Below, one piece after another: positions 1-9,467 of a DNA stretch of 26,874 nt (positions within the stretch are counted from its first letter, which is position 1; each line of letters starts with the position of its first letter). This DNA comes from Haliea sp. GTDB taxonomy: Bacteria > Pseudomonadota > Gammaproteobacteria > Pseudomonadales > Halieaceae. The notes under the pieces are model-generated. The model worked only from the letters and a program-made list of their open reading frames with translations, had not been told where the DNA came from and ran no database searches. The position numbers and the translations under genes were made by a program. The stretch covers positions 1-26,874 of the forward strand of contig JADJAL010000052.1 in NCBI GenBank assembly GCA_016704305.1, written 5' to 3'.

Positions 1-225
1 ACGCTGGAAGATATTAAAAGTATGCGTCCGACGTCAGAGACCCATCCTGAAATCGTTGAGGCGTACCGCCGCTCTCGCGGTAAACAAAAAGCGCCCACGA
101 AGATTGCAACGTCCATTCGCTTGAGCGAAAACGTACTTGAAGCGTACAAGCAATCCGGGCCGGGCTGGCAGGGTCGGATTGATCAGGACCTGCAGGACAT
201 CGTTGCCAAACGTGAGCGCAAATGA
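1..225 (+). CDS. BrnA-like antitoxin, 5' end cut by the window
   Basis: The frame is open from base 1 and ends with TGA at 223-225; the first in-frame ATG is at 22, so the protein may start there or upstream of the window. The C-terminal half (TSIRLSENVLEAYKQSGPGW, then QGRID) resembles the DUF4415/BrnA antitoxin pattern, in which a ribbon-helix-helix DNA-binding segment reads like 'IRLDxDVLxxFKxxGxGWQxRIN'. BrnA proteins bind and neutralise the BrnT ribonuclease toxin and repress their own operon. brnT normally lies immediately upstream of brnA, so any partner would be outside the window. The gene sits 24 bases before ccdA, so the region looks like a toxin-antitoxin cluster. The family call rests on motif resemblance only. 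Confidence 0.6.
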   Translation, partial: TLEDIKSMRPTSETHPEIVEAYRRSRGKQKAPTKIATSIRLSENVLEAYKQSGPGWQGRIDQDLQDIVAKRERK

Positions 226-249
226 ACCGACCTCGCGCAGAGAATCTTT

Positions 250-504
250 ATGCAACCTTTATTCGATACCAGCGCACTCCAAGATGCGCATAACGCTTGG
301 GGTCGTATTAGTGATCTGCTTATGAAATCCGGTGGCCCTCGGATATCAATCTTTCCGCAGTGCTTGAGAAGGCCTTGAGCCGTTAAATCCATGGAACATG
401 CGGGTAATCAATGGTGGACTTTTTTCAGAATCGAAAGGCTATCAAAGCCTACAATCAATTCATTGAGCAAAACGGCTGTTTTGGAGATGAATGCGAAGTT
501 CTGA
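250..504 (+). pseudogene. ccdA: CcdA-family antitoxin, frame-disrupted
   Basis: Joined across frames, this reads as a CcdA antitoxin of about 80 residues. It starts at ATG 250 (MQPLFDTSA). A middle part reads DINLSAVLEKAL (about 332-378), then KSMEHAGNQWW in another frame (about 386-420). The C-terminus is NRKAIKAYNQFIEQNG (about 430-480). CcdA has an N-terminal ribbon-helix-helix DNA-binding domain and a flexible C-terminal tail that wraps the CcdB gyrase poison; the DINLSxxLEKAL and NRKAIxAYN segments are hallmarks of the family. At least three or four one-base shifts are needed, near 340, 383, 432 and 497, which fits read error as well as decay. The expected end, RSF followed by TGA at 502-504, overlaps the ccdB ATG at 504, the usual coupled arrangement. 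Confidence 0.75.
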
Positions 505-572
505 TGGAGCAGTTTGATGTGTATTTCAATCCCAACCCGCGCACCCGGGATTTTGCAGTGTCAGGTATTTAA
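504..572 (+). pseudogene. ccdB: CcdB toxin, truncated N-terminal remnant
   Basis: ATG at 504 opens a frame whose first 18 residues (MEQFDVYFNPNPRTRDFA) match the start of CcdB toxins, which inhibit DNA gyrase. Family members have about 100 residues and continue with a 'PYLLDVQSDLL'-like segment. Here the match stops after DFA (about base 557), and the frame ends four residues later at TAA 570-572. No further CcdB segment was seen in any frame downstream; the next recognisable sequence is the C-terminus of the opposite-strand helicase. The toxin is therefore truncated and presumably inactive, unless the contig is wrongly joined here. Confidence 0.75.
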
Positions 573-3500
573 GGTCAGCAGTGACTTCCACCAACCCCCC
601 CGTCACCCCAAAATGAATCCACCGGCTGACAACTGGCTTGCCCGTCGCCCGCGTAATGCCCTCCGCATACGCCGCTAATTGTCCTGAAAACCCAGCGCAC
701 CTCCCAACGGGAGCGCGCGCGCGGCGATGCTCTGTGATCGATCACACGAACCTGGCGGTCTCTGGCAACAGTCAATCCAGCCGGCGATAATCTGCCCGTT
801 GTCGTTGGTGTAGTGAATGGGGTACTCCATGTGAATTTTGATCGGAGCGAAACGCGCGTTGATGACGGCGAGCAAGCGGTTGGCGCTTTCTTCGGCGGCG
901 GCGATTGACAGGGTTTTTTCCATCCCGTGGTCGCGCAGCACCCGCGCGGTATCGTGCTGGACTGACAGCAGCGTCCCTATCACGGCGTGCAGGGCCGTGC
1001 CGAGTTCGTAGCGGTTGACATTCGCCTCGATGGGCAGCCGCTCGCCCAGCGTTATGACTTCACCGATGCGGGCGGTCTCGCTGGGCACGATAGCGGAGGG
1101 GCTCACGCGCAGCTGCAGTTTTTCCGCTGCCGTGGTGTGGGTTGTGTGGGTGGCGTGGGCGGTGAGCCAGTTGGGCGTGTGCTTCGGGAGTGCGGGTTCC
1201 GTCGCATCCGCCTGCAACTCAACATAGGCGCTGCGGGCCTCTCGCTGCCATCGGGTAGCGTGAGCGTGTCACCGCCGGGCAACATCCAGTCAGCCGCCAG
1301 CGTCGCCATCCAGCCGTCACTGTCTTTGCCCTCCAGGTAATGATCGTCCGTCGCGTGGGCGCGTGAGTGACAACATACAACAGGCGCCGCGTTTCCTGTA
1401 TCTCCTGCGCCATCGCAATCCGCCCTTCCGCGCTGTCATTGATCCTGTCCAGCAGCGGGACATTTTTCGTGTTCAACCCCATGAACGCGGGCCAGTAGCG
1501 CAGCGTGCGTTTGGCCAGTGGGTCGTCGAGGCTGATCGGGTCGGGGGAGGGCAGTACGCCCAGGCCCCAGAGCCTCGGTTTGAGATCGTCGGTGAGGTTC
1601 ATCGCGATCACGATGGGCCACTCAACCCTTTGGCGCCCCAGTGGGTGACCAGTTGTATCGCGTTCTCGGCGCCGCCGGTGGCCTGCGTGTCTTCTTCCGC
1701 CGCGGCCCGTTGGGTACAGCCACAGCACCAGCCCGGCGCTGGTGGCGGGTTGGTTCTGCGCGGTGCACTGGTTCGCGAGTCGGCGGCGTGGCCGAGCAGT
1801 GCGGCGAGATTGTTCGAGGCGGTGCTGGCTGCGCTGTTCGGGGGGGCCCCAGCGGTACACCCCGATTCGCGCACGTTGCCGGCGTCGAGCGCGCCGCGCA
1901 GCACTTCCACAGGTGTCAGGAAGTGCAGGCGGCTGCGTAGCGCTTTCAATGCCGCCAGCGGGCTGCTGTCGTCGTCTCCAGCCACTGCGTGGAGCTGGCG
2001 TCCGGTCGTTCAGAAGGAAGGCGATGCGCTGCGCAATCCACGCTTCGGGATTGGCACAGTTAGTCAGCGTCAGGATTTCCGCTGGCCAGTGTGTCCAGCG
2101 GGTCTATCACGCCCGGCGCAGGCAGGCCAGCGCGAGGCAGCCTTCGGGCGGGCCAGCAGTCCGGGGCGTTTGTAGCGTATTGGGAGCTTGGCGTCGCTCA
2201 GTGCATTGGCGACTTCATTGAGGTTGGCGTTGGTACGGCACAGTATCGCGATGTCGCTGTAGGTCTTCCGCGCGTTTTCCCCGGGCGCCTTGTCGACAAC
2301 GGTTCTGCCGCTGTCCATCAGGCTCTGGATGCCACTTGCCAGCGCCTGTGCGCGGTCTGCTTTATTGCGCCCGCCCAGGCGCCACGTTTCGACGGCGGGC
2401 TCCTCGGCAAACGGACTGCGCGCGGGCGTAAGCGCAACCTGCGCGGGCGCCAGCGTGTCGGCGAAGGCGGGCACGAACAGGTTGTTGATGTACGCCACCA
2501 GCGCCGGTGTGGAGCGCCAGGACTTTTCCAGTATCTCGGGCGCGTTGCCGTCCTCGGTCACGCGTTGCACCACAACCGCCATCAGCGTGGGGTCGGAGCC
2601 GCGAAAGCCGTAGATCGACTTGCTTGATGTGCCCATCCAGATCACCTGCCCAGCCAACTGCGAGCTTCAGGAACAGCGCCAGTTGTATCGGGCTGGTGTC
2701 CCGGAATTCATCCACCATCAGCAGTTGCAATTCCTCGCGCAGGGTTGCCTGGCACGGGGGGTGATCCAGCAACTGGTACAGGCGCTGTCCCGGTCGACGA
2801 AATCGATCAGGCCTTTTTGCGTTTTCATGTGCTGGTAGGCGCTCAGGCTGTCGGCGGCGATGGCGAAGGCCCTGCTCGGCGAAGAAGCGGATATTCCTGG
2901 TGCAGCAGCGGGTGGTTTTCGTACTGCACGGCAATGTCGGCTATAGGCTCGGCGAAAGCAGCGGATTTTTTGCCCGGCATTTTCTTGCTCAGCCCTATCC
3001 ACTCGGGCCAGGTGGCGCGCTGCTTGTAGAGCCCCGCGCGAATGCCGGTGATCAGCGACAGGTAATCCCGCGTGACGCCGGTGGCGTCGGCAGTGGTGTC
3101 GATACCGTTCAGCGCGTGTTCGATGGCGTTCAACAACAATCGGTCAGGTCGCGGTTGGTGGGCTTGGGAAAGTGTGCGAGCAATTGATCGGCGCTGGCCT
3201 TGCCGAGGTGGCGAATAGCGTCGGGCGACTGGTTGTTGGCGCGGGCGGCATCGGCGATGCTTTTCACTTCGGCGCGCCAGTTCAATTGCTGCTGCTGGTC
3301 GAGGATCGACAGGCGGTGGCAAGTCGCGTTCATCTGGCGAATTAGCGGCCTGTTGTTGGCCAGCGCGCGCTCCATCGCCTGCTGGAACAGCACGGCGCCT
3401 GCGCCTCTTCCAGCACCTGCTGGTCGGGCGGCATGCCGGCCTCGAAGGCAAAGCGCCGCAGGATCTCGCCGCACACGCTGTTCACGGTGCCGATCAACGC

Positions 3501-3724
3501 CTGTTCCATCTGGTTGGCGATGTTGAGCTGGCCCGCTTCGATCAACGCGCTGCGCACTTTCTCCGCAGTTCGCCCGCCGCCAGTTTGGTGAACGTGGTGG
3601 CGATGACCCCGGCGGTGACTTCCCCGGAGGAGAGCAGCGTTTCCAGTTTGTGCGTCAGCGAATACGTCTTACCGCTGCCGGCGCCCGCACTGATGAAGTG
3701 TATGTTGGCGCTCATGCGTTTCAT
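527..3724 (-). CDS. AddA-like UvrD-family helicase with C-terminal nuclease domain
   Basis: This is the helicase-nuclease partner of a RecBCD/AddAB-type double-strand-break repair enzyme, about 1,065 residues after joining frames. In order on the minus strand: Walker A, ISAGAGSGKTYSLT (about 3,700-3,660); SVCGEILRRFAFEAGM (about 3,480-3,430); motif II as VDEFRDTSPIQLALF (about 2,715); SIYGFRGSDP (about 2,620-2,590); EKSWRSTPALVAYIN (about 2,530); and motif VI as ETRRLLYVVTHA (about 1,390). A RecB-like nuclease segment follows, with ELGTALHAVIG (about 1,000) and VIDHR (about 745); one inserted base restores the expected IDHKS. ATG 3724 follows the addB stop by one base, so the two are co-transcribed. 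The frame ends at 527, inside the ccdB remnant, so the true stop may be nearer 570. Frame shifts are numerous. Confidence 0.85.
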
Positions 3725-3725
3725 G

Positions 3726-6453
3726 TCAGGCATTGGACCCCCAACCGGTGAGCGCGCTGTAATCGTTGAAGGCGTCGCTGGCCTCGGGCATGTCCAGGCA
3801 GTCGTCATCCGGAATGGAATCCGCGGTGGGCTCGGTATCCGACACCGTGACTTCCACCAGGCCGCGATCAAATTGCTGCTTGCGCCACTGCCAGGGTTCG
3901 CTCGAAACGCTGCCAGTACTGCGCGGCGTTCTCTTCGCTGCCGGGTTGCAGGATTTCTGCGTTGGGGGGAAAAACGCGTGGCCGAGGGCTCAGCATGGTG
4001 GAATCCATCACGATGAAGTAACTGAGCGCCGGCGATTGCGCGGCGCCGTTGCCGCGCCGCAGCTGCGAGTAGGTGGCGAGCTGCAGGCAGCTGTTGGCCA
4101 GCAGCGATTTGCGGCGATAGTTCCTGCCGCCCCATTTGATGTCGACGACGGCCTCGGTGCCGTCCGCTGCGCGTGGCGAGGAGATCAATCGAACCGTTCA
4201 ATTGCCCGCCTGCAAACCTGCCTCTCCTGGCCCAGTTCCATCTGCACGCTGGCCACGCTCCGCATCCTTCAGGTGTTCCACTAGCGTGGTAGAGGGAATC
4301 CTGTACCTGGTGATGAAGCGTTCGCGCTCGGCCTGCCTGCCCGATTCCAGCAGCAGCGCGCCCTCCGCTGGAGCAGTGTGGGGATATGCGCGTCCACCCA
4401 GCTGTCGATCGCGGCGGTGTTGATCGTGCTGATCGCCGGGTGCGCGTTGAGAATTCCTCATACACGCGGTGCGCGGGGCTGCCCTTGAGCTGGCTGCCGT
4501 CGCTCACGCTGCCGAGCGCCGGGCCGGATGCGCGCGCAATAGCGCAACAGCCATTGATACGGGCCGTGGATGTAGGCATCCAGGCTGGAGAACGATTCGA
4601 ACCGCGCTGCGGCAACTGCACGGAATCGGGTAACTGCCACCAGCGCACCTTCGGCGGCAGGGGTGTGCTGCCAGCGGGGTGATTGCCATGCCGAGTTGCG
4701 CTGCTGTCTCGCTGCTGGAAACTTGTAGCACGGGCAAGCCCTCGGTGCTGCTGGCAATCTGGTCCCACAGCGGGTGATGGCGCTCGGCGTCATCGTGCAG
4801 GATGAAAGTGCAGCGCTCGCGCGCGCAGAGCACAGGGCGCAGCCAGGCCTTGCCCAGCCACGCCAGTTGCTCGTCCTCGGATTGCAACAGTACGCCGCCC
4901 TGCGCCAGTGCCGCGCGTTCGCTGCGCGACCACGGCCAGCGGTGTATTCGGTCGCTGGCCTGGCAATCCCACCAGATCACGTTGTCTATGCCACCGTCCA
5001 CGCCACCGTCCACTGCGCCGCCGCCGAGCGCGAACGCGCCCGCATGGTCGGCGCGCAGCACCAGCGGTTGGCCGGGGATGACTTCGGCGCTGCGGTCGGT
5101 AATCGGCGCGCCGGTGCCGCGTACGTCCTCAATAAGGCGGCGCACGTTGTCCTGGGTCAGCGGGTCGCGCCCGTGTTCGCTAACGCGCGATCGCATGCAC
5201 GAATTCCTGCGCCTGGTTCAGCGCGATGTTGTACAGGGATTTACGCGCGGGGTCGTCGTAACTCTCCCGCGACGCCTGCAGCCAGTCGGCGACTTTCTGC
5301 GCGCGCTCGGACAGTGTCCGGCTGTCGACGCCAACGTCGGGCGCAAAGCGCGGTGACTCCAGCCAGTAGCGCAGGCTTTTTCCAGCTTTTGCGTTGCGCC
5401 GGTTTCTTCGCTGTCGAGGCTTGCGGTGATCGCATCTTCCCAGGCCACGCTGCCGATGCCCGGCGTATCGGCCACCGTGCGCGCCATCGCGTTGCGTATG
5501 GGCCGAGGAATCGGCCCCACCGGGTGCGACAGGAACTGGAACAGCGCGGTGGGGTTCAGTGGTTCCCACAGCAGTTCACAGGCCAGCGGCAGCACCCGGA
5601 ATACCGGTCGCCACGGCGAGGTCGCCGTGAAGCCCAGGCGCGGGCTGAGCAACAGTTCCAGCGTATCGTCGAGCACATCACCGCGCGCTTCCGCCAGCAG
5701 CGCGATGGATTTTTGCGGTGCTTCGCGCTGCCAGCCCTGCATGAGCAACACCGTGAGCGGGGTGCTCTCCTGTGGCGAATCGGCGCGCAGCGCGAGCACG
5801 CTGCCGTCGCCGCGTAGGTGGATTTTTTGCGCGGTGTTGTGCAACAGCTGTTGTTGCAGTTGATGCAGGTCTGTCCCCGGCCTGCCGTGCGGCATGCAGG
5901 GCGCGTCAGTGGTCACCGGCGCACCGACGGCCTCGATCAGGCGCTGCCACAGCTGCGGAAAGTCGGCCAGCTCGTCGCGCAGGGTGATGGATTGCACCGC
6001 GACAGGGTTGTCACGCAGCAGCAGGATCACGCGCTGGATGCGCTGGCCCAGGCCCGGCTCCACAGTGTCGGCGCGAAGGCTTCAATGGCTGCCATGTCCC
6101 GCAGCCGGCCGGCGCATCGCCAGCGAATCGGCCCGTCCAGCCAGCGAGGTACCACTGGTCGCGCCACTGCAGCAGGGTGCGCGCCACCGAGAACGGGTCA
6201 GCCTGGTACGACTCGTGGTAAAAAGCGGCCGCGTGATTCACGCGATCGATACAGCCCAGGTACTGGATCAGCCGCGCGGTGAAGGAGATGTCCCGCGCGG
6301 GGATGCCCAGTTGAGTTTCCAGCAGCCGCAAAAATCCGTTCGGACCGACGCTGATGTCGCCCAGCGAGTCCGCACGCAGTTCGGGCACGGCGGAATCGCC
6401 CCTTGATGGCAAGCGTGACTGTGACTTTTTCCGATGCCGGGATGTCCGTGCAT
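3726..6453 (-). CDS. AddB-like PD-(D/E)XK nuclease family protein
   Basis: This is the second subunit of an AddAB-type break-processing complex, about 910 residues when frames are joined. The N-terminal part reads SVGPNGFLRLLETQLGIPAR, then ARTLLQWRDQWYLAGW (about 6,370-6,150). The middle resembles the inactivated helicase-like region of this family, for example PLNPTALFQFLSHPVGPIPR at about 5,540 and VIWWDCQ at about 4,980. The C-terminal nuclease carries the catalytic pattern VVDIKWGGRNYRRKSLL followed by QLATYSQL (about 4,150-4,060), where the D and K of DIK are expected to bind metal and act in catalysis. The stop at 3726-3728 lies one base from the addA ATG. The start is uncertain: ATG 6453 has a GGGAGG-like ribosome site about 11 bases upstream but needs a frame shift to reach VTVTLAIKG. 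A 12-base tandem repeat at 4990-5013 encodes VDGGVDGG. Confidence 0.8.
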
Positions 6454-6994
6454 ATTCTTTTCGCCCTCCCTGGATTTTGACCCCACATAATAGGCGGATC
6501 GTTGCGGCCTATCCATCACTGCCACCAACAACCTGCGCATAAACGCGACGTGTATGGATGATCAGGAAATGACATGACAGCAAATCAACGCCGCAACGCG
6601 CGTTTGCGGATAGAGGCCCCCGGTTCCCTTTGGCCCCCCTCACGTCAGATCGTGCCACCCGATAAATGTCGGCGAAAATCGCGTGATGGACCTCTGGGAT
6701 GACCTCTGCACGGCAGAGTACTATCACCGATTGGCACGGCAAAGGGGTGGCGGGCAGGAAGGAAAGTTATGGGTGAAGACGAAATTCTGGATTGGAAACA
6801 GCAAAGCGCAGGGGGGGCGGGGCGGGGCGGCCGACGGCCGGTGCTCGCCGGCGGGGGGGGGGGGGGGGGGGGGGGCGGCGCCCGCGCGGCGCGCCCGCGC
6901 GGCGGGGCGGGCCCCGGCGGGGCCGGTGGCGGGGGGGGGGGGCGCTGTGCTATCTGGCCTACGAGGGGCCGCCGCCGGACTCGGAGAACTTCCA
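6454..6994. other. Stretch without a confident gene
   Basis: No reading frame here gave a recognisable protein. A plus-strand stretch around 6,680-6,810 stays open but matches no family I know, and it runs into the poly-G block. The start of the minus-strand addB gene and its promoter should lie at the left edge. The only coding hint is the tail of an open frame that ends at 6998, listed separately. Confidence 0.5.
6810..6946. repeat. Poly-G / GC-only low-complexity block
   Basis: This stretch is almost entirely G and C. It holds a run of 23 G at 6853-6875 and a run of 12 G at 6931-6942, separated by short GCG/CCG-type motifs. The composition is unlike anything else in the window, and every frame through it gives glycine/arginine/proline-rich noise. 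I read it as a base-calling or assembly artefact, or as a poorly resolved G-rich repeat. It probably hides the 5' part of whatever gene preceded the molybdoenzyme. Confidence 0.8.
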
Positions 6995-6998
6995 ATGA
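6946..6998 (+). CDS. C-terminal tail of an unidentified upstream gene
   Basis: A frame ending LCYLAYEGPPPDSENFQ stops at TGA 6996-6998 and overlaps the molybdoenzyme ATG (6995-6997) as ATGA, the arrangement of a translationally coupled operon. The residues before it run into the poly-G block and cannot be trusted. I do not recognise the family. The overlap is the main argument that a real gene ends here. Confidence 0.35.
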
Positions 6999-9213
6999 CA
7001 AAATCGTACCCACAATTTGCCGGCTGTGCATCGCCCACTGCGGCGTGCTCTGAAGTCGAGGACGACAACGGGCGGCGCAAGGTGAAATCGGGGTTACCGG
7101 TGATCCGGACAATCCGTTGTTCAAGGCTATACCTGTCCGAAGGGCAGGGCGCTGCCGGAACTGCACAACCACGCGGGCCGCCTGTTGCATGCGATGAAGC
7201 GGCAGGCAGACGGCAGCCACGCACCGATCGCCATGCAGCAAGCCGCTGTCGAAGTCGCGGAGAAAATCAGGCCATCGTCGAGCCAGCATATCCGCGTTCG
7301 CGGTGTTCTATGTCGGCACGCCCAACGCCGGCCAGCCGACGGCGGCGGCACCGGCAACGCGTTCAGCGGGCGATTGGCTCGCGCATGTTCTTTACCTCCA
7401 ACACCATCGATCAACCCGGCAAGCAAATTTCCATGGCGCTGCACGGCAAATGGTTGGGCGGTGAGCCGGATTTCGAACAGGCCGATGCCTGGTTGCTGGT
7501 GGGCAACAATCCGATCATCTCCATCGGCGGCCTGCCTGGGCAGAACCCGGCGCAAAAATTGAAAGAGGCGCAGGCGCGCGGCCTGCAACTGATCGTGGTG
7601 GACCCGCGCGTGTCGGATTGCGCCCGCAAGGCGGCGATACACCTGCAGTGCCGTCCCGGCGAGGACCACGCCATTCTCGCCGGCATGATCCATATCATCA
7701 TCGCCGAGGATTTGTACGACCGCGAGTTTGTCGCTGACAACGTCAATGGCTTCAACGAGCTGCGCGACGCCGTTGCCGGATTCAACCCGGAGTACGTTGC
7801 CGATCGCGCCGGTATCCCGGCAGCTCAACTGATCGAGGCCGCGCGAGTTTTCGCCCGCGCCAAAGTTCGCCACGCCAACAGCGGCACCGGCGCCAGCTTC
7901 GCGATGTACTGCAACCTCAAGGATTACCTCGTCGCCTGCCTCAACACCGTGCGGCGCCTATACGCCGTAATGGGCGAGCGAGTGACGCGCCCCAACGCGA
8001 TGCTGCCCGCGTACACGCCCAAGGCGCAGGCATTCCCGCCGTTCAAGGCCTGGGGCTTGGGCGAGAAGCTGCGCGTCTGGGGTTTGACGGATACCGCGGC
8101 AGGCATGCCCACCCGCCGCGCTCGCCGATGAAATTTTGCTGCCCGGCGAAGGCCAGGTGAAGGCGCTGGTCTGTATCGGCGGCAACCCGATGGCGGCGTG
8201 ACGGACCAGCGCAAGACGCAGCAGGCGATGCAGCAACTGGACCTGCTGGTCACGCTGGACGTGGAGATGTCGACCACCGCGCGCCTCGCGCACTACGTGA
8301 TCGCCTGCAAGCAGACACTGGAGACACCGGGCATGAGCCAGAGCGGCGAGGCGATCAAGTATTTCGGACGGCATCGGATTCCCCAGCGCCTATGCGCAGT
8401 ACTCGCCTGCCGTGGCCGATGTGCCGCACGGTTCCGATCTGGTGGAGGAGTGGGAATTTCTTTATCGCATGGCCGATCATCTCGACCTCGATCTGGTGTT
8501 CGCCACGTCCTTCGGCTTTTCGCGCTATCAGGAAGCGCCGCATGAAATCCTGCCGCTGAGTCGCACCGACAAGCCCGTGATCGAGGATCTGTACGAGGCG
8601 ATCTGCGCGCATTCACGCATTCCCCTGGCGGAGGTAAAACGCTACCCGCACGGCCATGTTTTCGACAGCGACGTCACCGTGCAGCCGCGCGACCCTGGCT
8701 GGATCGCCTCGATTGCGGCATGCCGTGATGCTGGCGCAACTAACTGGAAGTCATTGCGCAGGACTACCGCGCCGAGCACGATACACCGGCGTATCCATTT
8801 TCGCTACATCCGCGCCGCCACAATAACTTCCGATGAATTCCTCCGGGCGCTCGATTGCCAACTCAACGGCAACAGGCCGTTCAACCCGGTGTGGATGCAT
8901 CCGGCTGATATGCAGGCGATTGGCGTGCGCGAGGGCGAGCGCGTGCGTATCGCCACACCCCATGATGGCATCGTGGCCATCGTGGAAAGCGACGACACCC
9001 TGCGTCCGGGTGTCGTGTCCATCGCCCACGCGTTCGGCGGGCTGGTGGAAGAGGATGAGCGCTACGAGGAGCTCGGCGCCAACACCGGGCGACTGGTGCG
9101 CACGGACGAGGACTACGATCCCATCACCGGCATGCCGCGCATGGGGAATATCCCGGTTGCCATTACCGCGTTCCGAGTGTTTATATCCGTTGAATATTGT
9201 GAGGCGTGTATAG
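6995..9213 (+). CDS. Molybdopterin (bis-MGD) dependent oxidoreductase
   Basis: This is a large molybdenum enzyme of the formate dehydrogenase/nitrate reductase/BisC superfamily, about 740-790 residues. ATG 6995 is preceded by GGAG at 6983-6986. Near the N-terminus, in a shifted frame, is a [4Fe-4S] ligand motif, CRLCIAHCGV (about 7,019-7,050), with a fourth cysteine in CPKG (about 7,130). Cofactor-binding segments follow: ADAWLLVGNNPI (about 7,480), QLIVVDPRVSD (about 7,590) and ALVCIGGNPM (about 8,165-8,195). The C-terminal cap domain has NPVWMHPADMQAIGVREGER and PITGMPRMGNIPVAI (to about 9,170). No signal peptide or twin-arginine motif is visible, so it is probably cytoplasmic. The substrate cannot be inferred. 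Frame shifts occur near 7,010, 7,050-7,130, 7,350, 8,115, 8,200, 8,370 and 8,740. The frame carrying the last conserved residues stays open to 9365; I prefer the stop at 9211-9213, one shift away, because hairpins follow it. Confidence 0.85.
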
Positions 9214-9248
9214 AGGATAATACGGCTTGTATGCGTCAGTGGGACCGT

Positions 9249-9298
9249 GTGGCGACAGGACGTCGCCACCCGAGCCTGCACATGGATGTGCGCTTTTT
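9249..9298 (+). terminator. Tandem hairpins, probable terminator after the molybdoenzyme
   Basis: Two perfect inverted repeats lie close together. GTGGCGAC (9249-9256) pairs with GTCGCCAC (9262-9269) across a 5-base loop. GCACAT (9278-9283) pairs with ATGTGC (9286-9291), followed by GC and five T at 9294-9298. The second has the stem-plus-T-run form of a weak intrinsic terminator. They lie between the molybdoenzyme and the receptor gene. Confidence 0.45.
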
Positions 9299-9467
9299 GG
9301 CGCGTCCCATTGACGGATACAAGCCGCACTATCCGACGCGTGATCAATCCAAACTTAGCGAGTAAGTTGTCACAACAGCTTGCCCGACCGCGTTGCTGTG
9401 CTACGCTGCGCACTGGCCTGTTGGCGTGGTCCATAACGATAAAAATAGCTAAAAGGGGGTTGCCTGT

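Noticed and set aside
1120..1175. GT-rich low-complexity stretch
   Set aside because: It encodes a His/Thr-rich linker in the AddA-like protein; no independent element.
1363..2175. Long plus-strand open frame of 270 codons
   Set aside because: It is antisense to well-supported AddA helicase motifs; its arginine/alanine-rich content is typical of GC-rich antisense frames.
4990..5013. Two tandem copies of a 12-base unit
   Set aside because: It is only two units inside the addB coding region encoding VDGGVDGG; a minor in-frame repeat, not an array.
4774..5817. Long plus-strand open frame of 347 codons
   Set aside because: It is antisense to the AddB-like gene, with low-complexity composition and no domain.
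6683..6994. N-terminal extension of the molybdoenzyme frame through the poly-G block
   Set aside because: The residues are noise from GC runs; ATG 6995 with its ribosome site gives a family-like start.
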